64,000 nt of DNA, from contig JAKARO010000010.1 of assembly GCA_021821885.1 (NCBI GenBank), positions 1-64,000 of the forward strand. The letters run 5' to 3'. The notes under the pieces were generated by a model. It searched no databases, was not told the DNA's origin, and saw only the letters and a list, made by a program, of their open reading frames with translations. Both the position numbers and the translations under genes were made by a program. Every line of letters starts with the position of its first letter. Within the stretch, counting starts at the first letter, position 1. The DNA is from Pseudomonadota bacterium. GTDB lineage: Bacteria > Pseudomonadota > Gammaproteobacteria > Acidithiobacillales > Acidithiobacillaceae. Below, in pieces: positions 51,435-61,342 of the stretch.

Positions 51435-51474
51435 GGTGTTTCCGGGACTGGCCCTGGCCAGTCCCGGAAACACC
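51435..51474 (+). promoter_or_regulatory. Long perfect stem-loop between nifK and nifE
   Basis: GGTGTTTCCGGGACTGGCC / GGCCAGTCCCGGAAACACC: a perfect 19-bp stem with a two-base spacer in the 281-bp nifK-nifE region. There is no T-tract, so it probably protects or processes the nifHDK mRNA rather than ending it. Confidence 0.85.
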
Positions 51475-51609
51475 CAGGCCCGGGTCTCTTTCAGGTTTCG
51501 GCCATATCCCTGGGTACCCCCCCCTTTCTCCAGGCACCGGTGCAGCCGGTACCGGGTGAAACAGTAAGCATTCGTCCGTCGCATTCTGAGGGATTCCAGG
51601 AGGTGCCAG

Positions 51610-52998
51610 ATGCTGTCGAACAAGATTCAGGATGTTTTCAGTGAGCCCGGGTGCAGCAAGAACCAGGGGAAATCTGAAAAGGAACGCAAGAAAGGCTGCA
51701 CCAGGGCCCTCCAGCCGGGGGGTGCAGCCGGAGGCTGTGCGTTCGATGGCGCCAAAATCGCGCTGCAGCCCATCACGGATGTCGCGCATCTGGTCCATGG
51801 ACCGATCGCCTGTGAGGGCAACTCCTGGGACAACCGCGGCTCCCGTTCCTCCGGCTCCCAGCTATGGCGCACCGGCTTTACTACCGACATCACCGAACTG
51901 GATGTCGTATATGGCGGGGAAAAACACCTTTTCCGGTCCATCCGGGAAATCCTCGAGAAATACGACCCTCCGGCGGTTTTCGTATACCAGACCTGTGTTC
52001 CCGCGATGGTGGGAGACGACATAGAGGCCGTCTGCAAGGCCGCAAGCCAGAAATTTGGCAAACCGGTCATTCCGGTCAATTCCCCCGGGTTTGTCGGGGC
52101 CAAGAACCTCGGCAACAAGCTTGCCGGTGAGGCGCTGCTGGATTATGTGATCGGTACCGAGGAGCCGGAGCACTCTACCCCCTACGACATCAATATCATC
52201 GGGGAATACAACCTGTCCGGAGAACTCTGGCAGGTCAAGCCCCTGCTCGACCATCTGGGCATCCGCATTACCTGCTGCATCAGCGGCGATGCCCGGTATC
52301 ACGACGTAGCACAGTCCCACCGGGCCCGTGCGGCCATGATGGTCTGTTCGAAATCCATGATCAACATTGCCCGGAAAATGGAAGAACGCTACAGCATCCC
52401 CTTTTTCGAGGGCTCCTTTTACGGAATTTCCGATACCAGCGAATCTCTCCGGCAGATTTCCCGCCTGCTGGTCGGGCGGGGCGCTGCGGCGGAACTGCTG
52501 GAGCGCACAGAAGCCCTGATTGCCCGGGAAGAAGCCCGTGTCTGGGAACGGATCGGGGAATATACACCCAGGCTGCGCGGAAAACGTGTCCTCCTCTTTA
52601 CCGGCGGGGTCAAATCGTGGTCGGTGGTTTCCGCCCTGCAGGAAGCCGGCATGATCGTGGTCGGCACCAGTGTCAAGAAATCTACCAGTGAGGACAAGGA
52701 AAAAATAAAGGAAATCATGGGCCAGGATGCGCACATGATTGATGATATGACCCCCAGGGAAATGTTTTCCCTGTTCCGGGATGCCAGGGCCGACATTCTC
52801 CTCTCCGGGGGACGGTCGCAGTTCGCGGCCCTCAAAAACCTCATGCCCTGGGTGGACATCAACCAGGAACGCCACCACGCCTTTAACGGCTACGAAGGAA
52901 TGGTGGAGCTGGTCCGCCAGATTGATCTCTCCCTGCACAATCCCATGTGGCAGATCGTCCGCAAACCGGCCCCCTGGGACCTGCGGGAGGTGAGCTGA
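51610..52998 (+). CDS. nifE: FeMo-cofactor scaffold NifE
   Basis: A 462-aa NifD homologue: CAFDGAKIALQPITDVAHLVHGPIACEGNSWDNRGS, TDITELDVVYGGEKHLF and VYQTCVPAMVGDDIEAVCKAA. With NifN it forms the scaffold on which NifB-co becomes FeMo-co. AGGAGG precedes the ATG. The stop overlaps the nifN start (TGATG). Confidence 0.97.
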   Translation: MLSNKIQDVFSEPGCSKNQGKSEKERKKGCTRALQPGGAAGGCAFDGAKIALQPITDVAHLVHGPIACEGNSWDNRGSRSSGSQLWRTGFTTDITELDVVYGGEKHLFRSIREILEKYDPPAVFVYQTCVPAMVGDDIEAVCKAASQKFGKPVIPVNSPGFVGAKNLGNKLAGEALLDYVIGTEEPEHSTPYDINIIGEYNLSGELWQVKPLLDHLGIRITCCISGDARYHDVAQSHRARAAMMVCSKSMINIARKMEERYSIPFFEGSFYGISDTSESLRQISRLLVGRGAAAELLERTEALIAREEARVWERIGEYTPRLRGKRVLLFTGGVKSWSVVSALQEAGMIVVGTSVKKSTSEDKEKIKEIMGQDAHMIDDMTPREMFSLFRDARADILLSGGRSQFAALKNLMPWVDINQERHHAFNGYEGMVELVRQIDLSLHNPMWQIVRKPAPWDLREVS

Positions 52999-54368
52999 TG
53001 GCCCTCGTCCTGCGCAGCCAGAAATCCTGTACCGTCAATCCGCTGAAAATGAGCCAGCCCATTGGCGGTGCCCTGGCCTTCCTCGGAATTGACCGCTGCA
53101 TGCCTATGCTGCATGGCTCACAGGGGTGTACGGCCTTTGGGCTGGTCCTCTTCCAGCGCCATTTCAACGAAGGCATTCCCATGCAGACCACCGCGATGAG
53201 CGAAGTGGCCACGGTCATGGGCGGACTCGACAATATTGGAAGTGCCATCCTTAACATCCAGCAGCGGACCCAGCCAGCCCTCATCGGCATCTGTTCCACG
53301 GGGGTCACCGAGACCAAGGGCGACGATGTGGATGGCTATCTCAAAAACTTCCGGGCCCAGCACCCAGAGCTGGACAGCCTCGCCCTGGTATACGTCTCCA
53401 CACCGGACTTTCGGGGGGCTTTCCAGGACGGCTGGTCCAGTGCCTGCGCCAGCATGGTCGGCACACTGGTCCAGGGGGACGCCTGGACCGGTGCCGGAAG
53501 CAGGCGGATCAACGTTCTGGCCGGCTCCCACCTCACCCCGGCGGACCTCGACGAGATTCGCGACATGTGTGCGGCCTTTGGCCTCGGGGCTACCGTGTTT
53601 CCGGATATTTCGGGGTCCCTGGACGGACATGTTCCCGAGGAATTCACCCCAAATTCCCTGGGGGGCACGCCACTCGAAGCCATCGCGGGCATGGGAGGGG
53701 CTGAACTGACCATTGCCCTTGGGGAGCAGATGCGGCCGGCCGCGGATGCGCTGGCCCGGAAAACGGGGCAGGCCTACGTCCTTTTCGACCGGGTTCTGGG
53801 TCTGGAAGCCACCGACCAGCTCCTCGACTGCCTGAGCCGGGTAAGCGGGCGGCCTGTCCCGGCAAAATACCGCCGCCAGCGCAGCCAGCTGGTGGATGCC
53901 ATGCTCGACGCACATTTTTTCTTTGGTGGAAAAAAGATTGCCGTGGGAGCCGAACCGGACCTGCTCTGGGAACTGGGAAACTGGGTCCACGAGATGGGCG
54001 CGGTCCTGCAGACCGCCATCACCACCACCGACTCGCCACTGCTTTCCCGGATCCCCTGTGCGGAGGTTCTGCTGGGAGATCTCGAAGACCTGGAGTCGGG
54101 AAGTGCCAACTGCGACCTGCTGCTGACCCATTCCCACGGCCGCCAGGCTTCCGGACGCCTGGGCATTCCCCTGCACCGTATCGGCATCCCCATCTTCGAC
54201 CGTCTGGGTGCGGCCCATCGCGGCATTCTGGGCTACCGTGGCGCCATGGGCCTGACTTTTGACATCGCCAATCTGCTGGCTGGTTCGGAAACGGAAAATA
54301 CGCCCGCGAGCTGGCCATTACCTGCGGAGAGCCCAGATGCATGTGCGCCGGCTGCGCTTGCTGAATAG
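52998..54368 (+). CDS. nifN: FeMo-cofactor scaffold NifN
   Basis: A 456-aa NifK homologue starting at ATG 52998 (LRSQKSCTVNPLKMSQPIGGALAFLGI). HGSQGCTAFGLVLFQRHF, TAMSEVATVMGGLDNI and ICSTGVTETKGDDVDGYL are characteristic. Partner of NifE. The start overlaps the nifE stop by one base, so translation is coupled. Confidence 0.97.
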   Translation: MALVLRSQKSCTVNPLKMSQPIGGALAFLGIDRCMPMLHGSQGCTAFGLVLFQRHFNEGIPMQTTAMSEVATVMGGLDNIGSAILNIQQRTQPALIGICSTGVTETKGDDVDGYLKNFRAQHPELDSLALVYVSTPDFRGAFQDGWSSACASMVGTLVQGDAWTGAGSRRINVLAGSHLTPADLDEIRDMCAAFGLGATVFPDISGSLDGHVPEEFTPNSLGGTPLEAIAGMGGAELTIALGEQMRPAADALARKTGQAYVLFDRVLGLEATDQLLDCLSRVSGRPVPAKYRRQRSQLVDAMLDAHFFFGGKKIAVGAEPDLLWELGNWVHEMGAVLQTAITTTDSPLLSRIPCAEVLLGDLEDLESGSANCDLLLTHSHGRQASGRLGIPLHRIGIPIFDRLGAAHRGILGYRGAMGLTFDIANLLAGSETENTPASWPLPAESPDACAPAALAE

Positions 54369-54390
54369 TACCGATACAGGAGGAGGAGGT

Positions 54391-54804
54391 ATGAAAGTCG
54401 CTTTTTCCACTCAGGACCTGCAGCGCGTGGATGCCCACTTTGGCTGGGCAAAGAATATCGCCATTTACGAGGTCAGTGCCGATGGCTACCAGTTTCTGGA
54501 AGCCGTCCAGTTTGATGGGGAACTGGCAGAAGACGGCAATGAGGACAAGCTGGCCCCGAAACTCGAAGCCATCCGGGACTGTTCCATTCTCTATGTCGCC
54601 GCCATTGGCGGGTCCGGCGCCGCACGCGTGGTGGCACTCCGGATCCATCCCATCAAGGTCAACGAGCCAGAACCGATCACTGCCCTGCTGGAAAAACTGC
54701 AGGCCGTTCTGCAGGGCACTCCCCCACCATGGCTGCGCAAGGTAGTGAACAAGGGACAGAAGCGGGAATTTGAGATTGAAGAGGAGGAATTTACCCATGC
54801 CTGA
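54391..54804 (+). CDS. nifX: NifX, NifB-co/FeMo-co carrier
   Basis: A 137-aa protein: [67 protein letters not shown]. NifX binds cofactor precursors en route to NifEN. The start at 54391 with AGGAGGAGG upstream removes the unrelated leader of the longer frame. It overlaps the next gene by eight bases. Confidence 0.96.
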   Translation: MKVAFSTQDLQRVDAHFGWAKNIAIYEVSADGYQFLEAVQFDGELAEDGNEDKLAPKLEAIRDCSILYVAAIGGSGAARVVALRIHPIKVNEPEPITALLEKLQAVLQGTPPPWLRKVVNKGQKREFEIEEEEFTHA

Positions 54805-55267
54805 AGCCAGCGTTGTGGAAGTTGTCGTGACGCCCATGGAAACGCAGTTTATCCGGGAGCTGGTCAAACAGTGGCGTGCCCAGGACAGCTATGGCGCCTG
54901 GGAGAAAAAACCGGACGCCGAACTGCTGTCCCCCTACATCCTGGACAAGGAACAGCGGCGGGCAATCCCCATTATTGGCGATCCCGATCCCGAGGTGCTG
55001 TGGCGCGTCGAGCTGTTCTACAACGCGGTCGGCCTCGCCACCGAGCGGGCCTCCGGTGTCATGGTCTCGCCCATGATGAAAATGAGCCATGAGGGCTTTG
55101 GGCGCATGGTGCTCCTGGCCGGCCGTCTGGTCGTGGTCAACCGGCAGCTGCGCGATGTCCACCGTTTTGGCTTTCCTTCCATGGAAAAACTGGCGGAGGA
55201 AGGGGAAAAACTGGTGTCAGGGGCTCTGGAGATGATCGAAAAATTCCCGGAGGCTGCCCACTTCTGA
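54797..55267 (+). CDS. NifX-associated nitrogen fixation protein (DUF269)
   Basis: A 156-aa protein with [54 protein letters not shown] and the C-terminal [15 protein letters not shown]. These match the DUF269/NifX-associated family that follows nifX in most clusters. Function is not settled. The ATG at 54797 overlaps the nifX stop. Confidence 0.93.
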   Translation: MPEASVVEVVVTPMETQFIRELVKQWRAQDSYGAWEKKPDAELLSPYILDKEQRRAIPIIGDPDPEVLWRVELFYNAVGLATERASGVMVSPMMKMSHEGFGRMVLLAGRLVVVNRQLRDVHRFGFPSMEKLAEEGEKLVSGALEMIEKFPEAAHF

Positions 55268-55319
55268 CATCTGGCCAGAGGCTGTGGCGCCGGGGAGTAC
55301 CAGAATAGGAGAAAAAGCC

Positions 55320-55580
55320 ATGGGAATGTCTGTTTACATGCTGCCAACGGAAGTGGATGCCAAACACTGGGAGACCATCATGGAAGACAAGGAAAATCTG
55401 CGGGCCGAGATCCGGCAGCTCAATGCCAGGGCTACCAAACTGAAAATGGACCTGCACGACCTCGCCGAAGAGCTCCCGCTGGGCTGGGAAAAAATCCCGG
55501 GACTCGCCCAGCAGGCTTTTACCGCCTACGAAGATCTGATGGTGGCAAAAGCCCGGCTCGCCTCCCTTCCGGGAGGATGA
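55320..55580 (+). CDS. CCE_0567-type nif-associated protein (DUF683)
   Basis: An 86-aa helical protein ([45 protein letters not shown]), matching the DUF683/CCE_0567 metalloprotein family that usually lies between the DUF269 gene and fdxB. AGGAGAAAAAGCC precedes the ATG. The exact role is not known. Confidence 0.88.
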   Translation: MGMSVYMLPTEVDAKHWETIMEDKENLRAEIRQLNARATKLKMDLHDLAEELPLGWEKIPGLAQQAFTAYEDLMVAKARLASLPGG

Positions 55581-55584
55581 CGCC

Positions 55585-55899
55585 ATGGATACGGTCGGCG
55601 GCATCACCAAAGGGGGTCTGGACTGGACGCCACACTTTGTCGAGGTCATCAACACGGAAAAATGCATTGGCTGCGGCCGCTGCTTCCGCGCCTGTGGACG
55701 CGACGTGCTCAGTCTGGTTGGCATCACGGAGGAGGGAGAGATCGTGGCTGCTGATGACGATGAGGCGGAACGGAAATTCATGACCATTGCCCATCCGGAA
55801 AAATGCATTGGCTGTGAAGCCTGTTCCCGGGTCTGTCCCAAGGACTGCTACACCCATGCGCCGCTGCCGCTGCCGGCAGCGGTCGCGGTAGCCGGGTAA
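55585..55899 (+). CDS. fdxB: Ferredoxin III, nif-specific (FdxB-type)
   Basis: A 104-aa ferredoxin with two cluster motifs: [16 protein letters not shown] and [15 protein letters not shown]. The CG in place of CP in the first motif, and the long spacer, are usual for this type. It may supply electrons to nitrogenase or cofactor assembly. Confidence 0.92.
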   Translation: MDTVGGITKGGLDWTPHFVEVINTEKCIGCGRCFRACGRDVLSLVGITEEGEIVAADDDEAERKFMTIAHPEKCIGCEACSRVCPKDCYTHAPLPLPAAVAVAG

Positions 55900-55919
55900 C
55901 CCGGTCTGGAACCGGATCC

Positions 55920-56594
55920 ATGCACAGCAGCGCCCTGTACCACTATCTGGTCTCGGTAGGCAGTCCGTCGGAACCCGGCGACGACGTACGGTTCTTTGCG
56001 GCCTGCATAAGCCACAAGGCGGCACTGCGCACCGGAAGTCTGGGCAGCGCCCTTGGCCTGGATCCGGCAGGACTGCGGCAGCTGCTGTCCAGATTTTTTC
56101 CGGAGTTTATGGCCGGTCTGGACGGGCGGGCGTGTCTCAGGACCGGGCTGCACGCCCGGGCCCAGCAGAATTTCCTCTGTGAATGCGCTGGAGGGGCAAA
56201 GATCCCGGAAGCCCACCGGCCGGACGAATGGCAGGACCTCTACAGCCTCCTCATGGCCAGTGCCGCGGCGCCGTCCGGGGAGGTGGCCCCGCTGATGGCC
56301 GCGGTCCTGGCCCAGGCCTGTCTCGGACAGAACCATCTCTGGCAGGATCTCGGCCTGCCCGGAAGGGAAGACCTGACCGCCGCCCTGGCGCGGCATTTCC
56401 CGGCCCTGTGCACCCGCAACCGGGATAACATGAAATGGAAAAAGTTCTTTTACCGGGAGCTGTGCAGCCTGGCAGAGGTGCGGGTCTGCCAGGCGCCCAG
56501 CTGTCAGGAATGCACTGATCACCACCTCTGCTTTGGACCCGAAGAAGGCGACGCCTGGAATTCCCTGGCTGCCTTGCGGTCCGCACGGCCGTGA
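55920..56594 (+). CDS. nifQ: NifQ, molybdenum delivery protein
   Basis: A 224-aa protein with the NifQ cluster motif C-X4-C-X2-C-X5-C (CQAPSCQECTDHHLC, near the C-terminus), preceded by MKWKKFFYRELC. NifQ provides Mo in an Fe-S cluster to NifEN/NifH. It follows ferredoxin III by about 20 bp in the nifH operon. Confidence 0.93.
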   Translation: MHSSALYHYLVSVGSPSEPGDDVRFFAACISHKAALRTGSLGSALGLDPAGLRQLLSRFFPEFMAGLDGRACLRTGLHARAQQNFLCECAGGAKIPEAHRPDEWQDLYSLLMASAAAPSGEVAPLMAAVLAQACLGQNHLWQDLGLPGREDLTAALARHFPALCTRNRDNMKWKKFFYRELCSLAEVRVCQAPSCQECTDHHLCFGPEEGDAWNSLAALRSARP

Positions 56595-56639
56595 CGGTGC
56601 CACATCCACACACCCACCCATGACCTAGGGAGAAATCCG

Positions 56640-57233
56640 ATGTCGCAATCCTTGGAAAACAGCGCATTTTCAGTTCTGGAGCAGCAGGGAAGGCTGCTAA
56701 GCCCCGTATTCAGGGGAACCATCCCCTCTTCGGGACGGGCCGGATTTCGCGGCGAACTGGCCATCCGCTTTGCCCAGAACGTGGCAGATGAGGCCCGTCC
56801 GCCGGAACTGCTGGCCCAGCAGGTGATTACCACCTCGGAAGGAAGCTCACGGAGAATCGACTTTTTCTCCTGCTACCTGCTTTCATTCGGCTACCTGGAG
56901 CCACTGGCCGAGGCCATTGGGGATACCCTCTCACCGACAGGAAAACATTTCATTTTCTGCAACAACATTGATCTCAGCCGGCGCTACCAGATGGAATACC
57001 AGGGCATTCCCTTCCACATCCTGCCCCTCGATGAGTCCACCGTCTACAACGAACTTCTGGACCTGTTCCGGATTGAACGCAACGACCTGAAAAAACTGGA
57101 TACCGCCAACAAGATCGACCGACTTGCCACCGGTGCGGCCAGCTTTACCGACCCCTTTCCGCCCATCGCCTACGCGGACTGTCTGGCGGGCATGGGTCCG
57201 GTACGGGATCCCGGGGAGAACCGGCCGGTCTAG
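56640..57233 (+). CDS. nif-operon protein of unknown function
   Basis: A 197-aa soluble protein; no motif is recognised. Segments: LRIDFFSCYLLSFGYLEPLAEAIGDTL-like core, YQGIPFHILPLDESTVYNELLDLF and a C-terminal Pro-rich tail. AGGGAG lies before the ATG. It is the last gene before the terminator at 57261-57291, so it is in the nifH operon. Confidence 0.65.
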   Translation: MSQSLENSAFSVLEQQGRLLSPVFRGTIPSSGRAGFRGELAIRFAQNVADEARPPELLAQQVITTSEGSSRRIDFFSCYLLSFGYLEPLAEAIGDTLSPTGKHFIFCNNIDLSRRYQMEYQGIPFHILPLDESTVYNELLDLFRIERNDLKKLDTANKIDRLATGAASFTDPFPPIAYADCLAGMGPVRDPGENRPV

Positions 57234-57260
57234 TTTCCGGAGGTCCTCCGCCGTGGCCAG

Positions 57261-57291
57261 GGCCCGGAACGGTCTGCCGTTCCGGGCCTTT
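57261..57291 (+). terminator. Terminator of the nifH operon
   Basis: GGCCCGGAAC / GTTCCGGGCC, a perfect 10-bp stem with an eight-base loop, followed by TTT, 27 bp after the last gene. Confidence 0.75.
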
Positions 57292-57389
57292 CCGCGCCAG
57301 CGGTGCAGAAAGGCGGCACAGGCGGGTGTCCGGTCCCCCCACCCCACGGCCCAAATTGTCCCGTTTCCTTCAAATATTCTGTCCGGAAA

Positions 57390-57405
57390 TGTAGCAAACG
57401 CGACA
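57390..57405 (+). promoter_or_regulatory. NifA upstream activator site (nifU operon)
   Basis: TGTAGCAAACGCGACA fits TGT-N10-ACA and lies 70 bp upstream of the -24 box at 57476. Confidence 0.8.
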
Positions 57406-57475
57406 AAACCGGCAGAACGCCGCCACCGGCCAGAAAATATCTTTAATAAACAGCTTCCTGAGAAAATTGCGGGTC

Positions 57476-57491
57476 TGGCCTGTGTTTTGCA
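57476..57491 (+). promoter_or_regulatory. Sigma-54 promoter of nifU operon
   Basis: TGGCCTGTGTTTTGCA: GG-N10-GC spacing and the TTGCA -12 box are intact. It lies about 45 bp upstream of the A-type carrier gene. Confidence 0.85.
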
Positions 57492-57536
57492 TATCTCAGG
57501 CTGAACGCTGTCCGTACTGATTTATTAGGAGGCCCC

Positions 57537-57902
57537 ATGCTCACCCTGACAGGCAAGGCTGTAGATGTTGTCAAAACCCTGCTTTCCGAGAATCCTGAAG
57601 CCAATGGCCTGCGCATCGCGGTCACGGGTGGCGGCTGTTCCGGCTACCAGTATGGCATGGCACTGGAACAGTCCGCACAGGCGGAGGATACCATACTCGC
57701 CATCGACGGAATCTCCGTATTTGTCGATGACGGCAGCGCTCCGCTGCTGACGGGGGTGATCGTGGACTATGTCGATGAACTGAGCGGCAGCGGGTTCCGT
57801 TTCGAAAACCCCAATGCCAAAAGCAGTTGTGGCTGTGGTTCATCGTTCAGTACCGACGACCGTCCCGCCGCCACGTCTTCTTCCTGTGGACACCGGAGCT
57901 AA
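57537..57902 (+). CDS. A-type Fe-S carrier (IscA/HesB family), nifU operon
   Basis: A 121-aa A-type carrier with ligand Cys in [13 protein letters not shown] and in CGCGSSF near the C-terminus, as in nif-specific IscA proteins. The short Ser/Cys-rich tail ([10 protein letters not shown]) is unusual. AGGAGG precedes the ATG. It leads the nifUSV operon, 4 bp before nifU. Confidence 0.9.
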   Translation: MLTLTGKAVDVVKTLLSENPEANGLRIAVTGGGCSGYQYGMALEQSAQAEDTILAIDGISVFVDDGSAPLLTGVIVDYVDELSGSGFRFENPNAKSSCGCGSSFSTDDRPAATSSSCGHRS

Positions 57903-57906
57903 TGCC

Positions 57907-58788
57907 ATGTGGGACTATAGCGACAAGGTAAAAGACCTCTTTTTCAACCCCAAAAACACCGGCATTCTCGAAGATGCGAATGCGGTCGGCGATGTCGGAT
58001 CCATCAGCTGTGGGGACGCGCTGCGGCTCATGCTGAAAGTCGACCCGGATACGGACATTATTCTGGACGCACGCTTCCAGACCTTTGGCTGCGGATCGGC
58101 CATTGCCTCTTCCTCGGCCCTCACCGAACTGGTCATCGGCAAAACTCTCGATGAAGCCCTCAAAATCACCAACCAGGACATAGCCGAATATCTGGGCGGC
58201 CTGCCCCCGGAAAAAATGCACTGTTCGGTCATGGGGGCCGAGGCCCTGCATGCTGCCATCGCCAGCTACCGGGGGGAGGAATGGTCGGACGATCACGAAG
58301 AGGGCGCACTTGTGTGCAAATGCTTCGCCATCGATTCCGCGCTGATCGAAAAGGTCGCGCGGGAAAACAGCCTCCGCTCGGTGGAAGAGATTACGTTCTA
58401 CACCAAGGCGGGTGGTGGCTGCCAGAGCTGTCACGAAAAAATCGAGGACATTCTGCTGGCCGTCAACGGCCCGCAGTCCACGCCCGTAAAGGTCGCCATG
58501 CCTGTGAAGGTAGCCACGCCGGCCGCGGCCACCCCGACGGGGCTTACCATGGTGCAGAAAATCCAGAAAATCTCGGCAGTCATTGACGACATGCGCCCGC
58601 AGTTCCAGATGGATGGCGGCAACATTGAGCTTGTGGACGTCGAAGGGGATACGGTCAAGCTGGCCATGAGTGGTTCCTGCATGAACTGCCAGTCTTCCGG
58701 GGTCACCCTGGCCGGTATCCAGGAACGCCTGATGCTCACCCTTGGCCGTCCCGTGCGTGTAATACCGGCCAGTTTCCCCCACAGCTGA
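57907..58788 (+). CDS. nifU: Fe-S cluster scaffold NifU
   Basis: A 293-aa modular scaffold. The N-terminal IscU domain has Cys in [15 protein letters not shown] and MHCSV. A central permanent 2Fe-2S domain has CKC and CQSC (~res 138-175). The C-terminal Nfu domain has SCMNCQSS. Supplied by NifS; it builds clusters for NifH and NifB. The ATG at 57907 is used; [17 protein letters not shown] is the family's usual start. Confidence 0.96.
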   Translation: MWDYSDKVKDLFFNPKNTGILEDANAVGDVGSISCGDALRLMLKVDPDTDIILDARFQTFGCGSAIASSSALTELVIGKTLDEALKITNQDIAEYLGGLPPEKMHCSVMGAEALHAAIASYRGEEWSDDHEEGALVCKCFAIDSALIEKVARENSLRSVEEITFYTKAGGGCQSCHEKIEDILLAVNGPQSTPVKVAMPVKVATPAAATPTGLTMVQKIQKISAVIDDMRPQFQMDGGNIELVDVEGDTVKLAMSGSCMNCQSSGVTLAGIQERLMLTLGRPVRVIPASFPHS

Positions 58789-58967
58789 GGAGACCCGGCC
58801 ATGATCCGCGCCCCCAGGGAGCCGTCCCGGAGAACGGCAGACACCGCCGCAATGGCCGGCAACAGGCTCCCCAGTACCCGGCCAGAGGGAAATTCCCCGT
58901 CCGGATGCTGGCGGATTCCACCGCCGGGCACTTCCGCCAGCCCGTCACAGACCAGTGGAGACCTGCC

Positions 58968-60176
58968 ATGACCAGTGCGTATATGGACAACAATGCGACG
59001 ACCCGGGTAGATCCGGCCGTCCTGCAATCGATACTCCCGTATTTCAGCGAATACTATGGAAATCCCTCCTCCATGCACAGCTTTGGCGGCGATGTCGGGA
59101 AACGCCTGGAAGAAGCACGGGCGCACCTGCAGAGCCTGCTTGGGGCCGAACATGATTCAGAGGTCATTTTCACGTCCTGCGGGACGGAGTCGGACAATAC
59201 CGCCATCCTTTCTGCCCTCGCGGCCCAGCCAAACCGCCGGGAAATCATCACCAGTACGGTCGAGCATCCGGCGATTCTCAGTCTTTGCGACCATCTGGAA
59301 CGGCATGAAGGGTACAGGGTGTGGTACATCCCGGTAGACCGCCAGGGCCGTATTGATCTGGAGGCCTACACGGCTGCCCTGTCCGACCGGGTAGCCATCG
59401 TCTCCATGATGTACGCCAATAACGAAACCGGTACCATTTTCCCCATCGAAACCCTGGCGCGGATGGCCAAGGCGAAAGGGGCCGTATTTCATACGGATGC
59501 CGTACAGGCGGCTGGAAAAATCCCCCTGAACCTGCGCGACTCCGCCATCGACATGCTGTCCCTGTCCGGGCACAAGCTCCATGCCCCCAAGGGGGTCGGT
59601 GCGCTGTATGTCCGGCGTGGCACCCGTTTCCGGCCTCTGCTCCGTGGTGGACACCAGGAACGGGGACGGCGTGCCGGAACCGAAAACACCACCGGCATCA
59701 TCGCCCTTGGCAGGGCCGCCGAACTCGCACTGGAGCATCTGGAATATGAGAATACCGTGGTGCGCGCCCTGCGGGACCGGCTGGAGGCCGGGATTCTGGG
59801 GTGTGTTCCCCACACTTTTGTCAATGGCGACCTGGAAAGCCGCCTGCCCAATACCTCCAGCATCTCCTTTGAGTATATTGAGGGAGAGGCGATTCTCATG
59901 CTGCTCAGCCGGGCCAACATCGCCGCCTCTTCCGGGTCGGCCTGCACGTCCGGTTCGCTGGAGCCGTCCCATGTGCTGCGTGCGATGGATATTCCCTACA
60001 CGGCCGCGCACGGCACCATCCGTTTTTCCCTGTCCCGCGAAAGCACGGAGGCCGAGGTAGACTGGGTTCTGGCCCAGACACCCCCCATCATCGAACAGCT
60101 GCGCCGCCTCTCCCCCTACTGGGGCATCAACGGTCCGGTATCGAACGGGACCGGTTTTGCCCCTGTGTATGCATAG
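58968..60176 (+). CDS. nifS: Cysteine desulfurase NifS (nifU partner)
   Basis: A 402-aa Nif[39 protein letters not shown] (PLP Lys), [14 protein letters not shown], and the catalytic Cys in [20 protein letters not shown]. It is the usual nifU partner and gives S for clusters. The longer frame from 58905 adds an unrelated leader; ATG 58968 fits homologues. nifU ends 179 bp upstream. Confidence 0.95.
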   Translation: MTSAYMDNNATTRVDPAVLQSILPYFSEYYGNPSSMHSFGGDVGKRLEEARAHLQSLLGAEHDSEVIFTSCGTESDNTAILSALAAQPNRREIITSTVEHPAILSLCDHLERHEGYRVWYIPVDRQGRIDLEAYTAALSDRVAIVSMMYANNETGTIFPIETLARMAKAKGAVFHTDAVQAAGKIPLNLRDSAIDMLSLSGHKLHAPKGVGALYVRRGTRFRPLLRGGHQERGRRAGTENTTGIIALGRAAELALEHLEYENTVVRALRDRLEAGILGCVPHTFVNGDLESRLPNTSSISFEYIEGEAILMLLSRANIAASSGSACTSGSLEPSHVLRAMDIPYTAAHGTIRFSLSRESTEAEVDWVLAQTPPIIEQLRRLSPYWGINGPVSNGTGFAPVYA

Positions 60177-60195
60177 CACGAGGCCGGTGCACGCC

Positions 60196-61329
60196 ATGTA
60201 TGCGGTCATCCATGACACCACACTGCGGGATGGAGAGCAGGCAGCCGGAGTTGCCTTCTGTCTGGAAGAAAAACTGGACATTGCCCGGCACCTCTCCCAG
60301 GCCGGTGTTCCCGAACTGGAAGTCGGCATCCCGGCCATCGGTCCCGAGGAAGAAGAAAACATCCAGGCGATCAGCCATCTCGGCCTGGACACGAGGCTCG
60401 TCGTCTGGTGCCGCATGCACGACCGGGACATTGCGGCGGCCCGGCGCTGCCGGGTGGATATGGTCAATGCCTCCGTCCCCCTCTCGGACATCCAGATTGG
60501 GAGCAAGCTCGGAAAAAGCCGCCAGTGGGTGCTGCAGGAGGTCGACCGCAGAGTCCGGGAGGTGCTGGACAGCGGCATGGATGTTTCGGTAGGGGGAGAA
60601 GATGCCTCCCGCGCGCATCCCGATTTCGTACTGCAGGTCATGGAAGTGGCGGAAAAGGCCGGTGCCCGGCGGTTCCGCTATGCGGATACCCTGGGCATCC
60701 TGGAACCGTTCCTGACCGCCCAGATTTTCCACCGGCTGCGTGCCGCTACCGATATGGAAATCGAGATCCACGCCCATGACGATCTGGGCCTGGCCACTGC
60801 CAACTCCATTGCCGCCCTCCGTTCTGGCGCCACGCACGTCAACACCACCGTAAACGGGCTGGGAGAACGGGCTGGCAATGCGGCCCTGGAAGAAGTCGTC
60901 ATGTGTCTCCACCATCTCTTCGGTCTGGAAACCGGGATTGACGCGCGCCTGTTCCAGAGCATCTCCCGCATGGTAGTCGCAGCCTCCAGGCGGCAAATCG
61001 CAGCGGGAAAAAGCATCGTCGGCGACGCAGTGTTCAGCCACGAATCTGGCATCCACGTGGATGGACTGATCAAGAACCGCCACAACTACCAGAGCATCCC
61101 CCCGGAGGAACTGGGGCGGGAGCACCAGATGGTAATCGGCAAGCACTCCGGTACCAAGGCCATCATCCGTGCCTACGCCGAACTGGGGTGCAGCATTACG
61201 GAGGCCCAGGCTGAAAGCATTCTCCGGCAGGTCCGCCAGTATGTCCTGCAGTACAAGTCCCCTCCCCCGGTCGAGGATCTTCGGCGCTTCCTCCTGGAGA
61301 GCATGGAAATCCGCCAGAAAATGTCCTGA
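60196..61329 (+). CDS. nifV: Homocitrate synthase NifV
   Basis: A 377-aa member of the HMGL-like family: [74 protein letters not shown]. It makes homocitrate, the organic part of FeMo-co. The start at 60196 is preferred; ATG at 60169 overlaps the nifS stop and would add nine residues. Confidence 0.94.
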   Translation: MYAVIHDTTLRDGEQAAGVAFCLEEKLDIARHLSQAGVPELEVGIPAIGPEEEENIQAISHLGLDTRLVVWCRMHDRDIAAARRCRVDMVNASVPLSDIQIGSKLGKSRQWVLQEVDRRVREVLDSGMDVSVGGEDASRAHPDFVLQVMEVAEKAGARRFRYADTLGILEPFLTAQIFHRLRAATDMEIEIHAHDDLGLATANSIAALRSGATHVNTTVNGLGERAGNAALEEVVMCLHHLFGLETGIDARLFQSISRMVVAASRRQIAAGKSIVGDAVFSHESGIHVDGLIKNRHNYQSIPPEELGREHQMVIGKHSGTKAIIRAYAELGCSITEAQAESILRQVRQYVLQYKSPPPVEDLRRFLLESMEIRQKMS

Positions 61330-61342
61330 AAGGAGAGCATCC

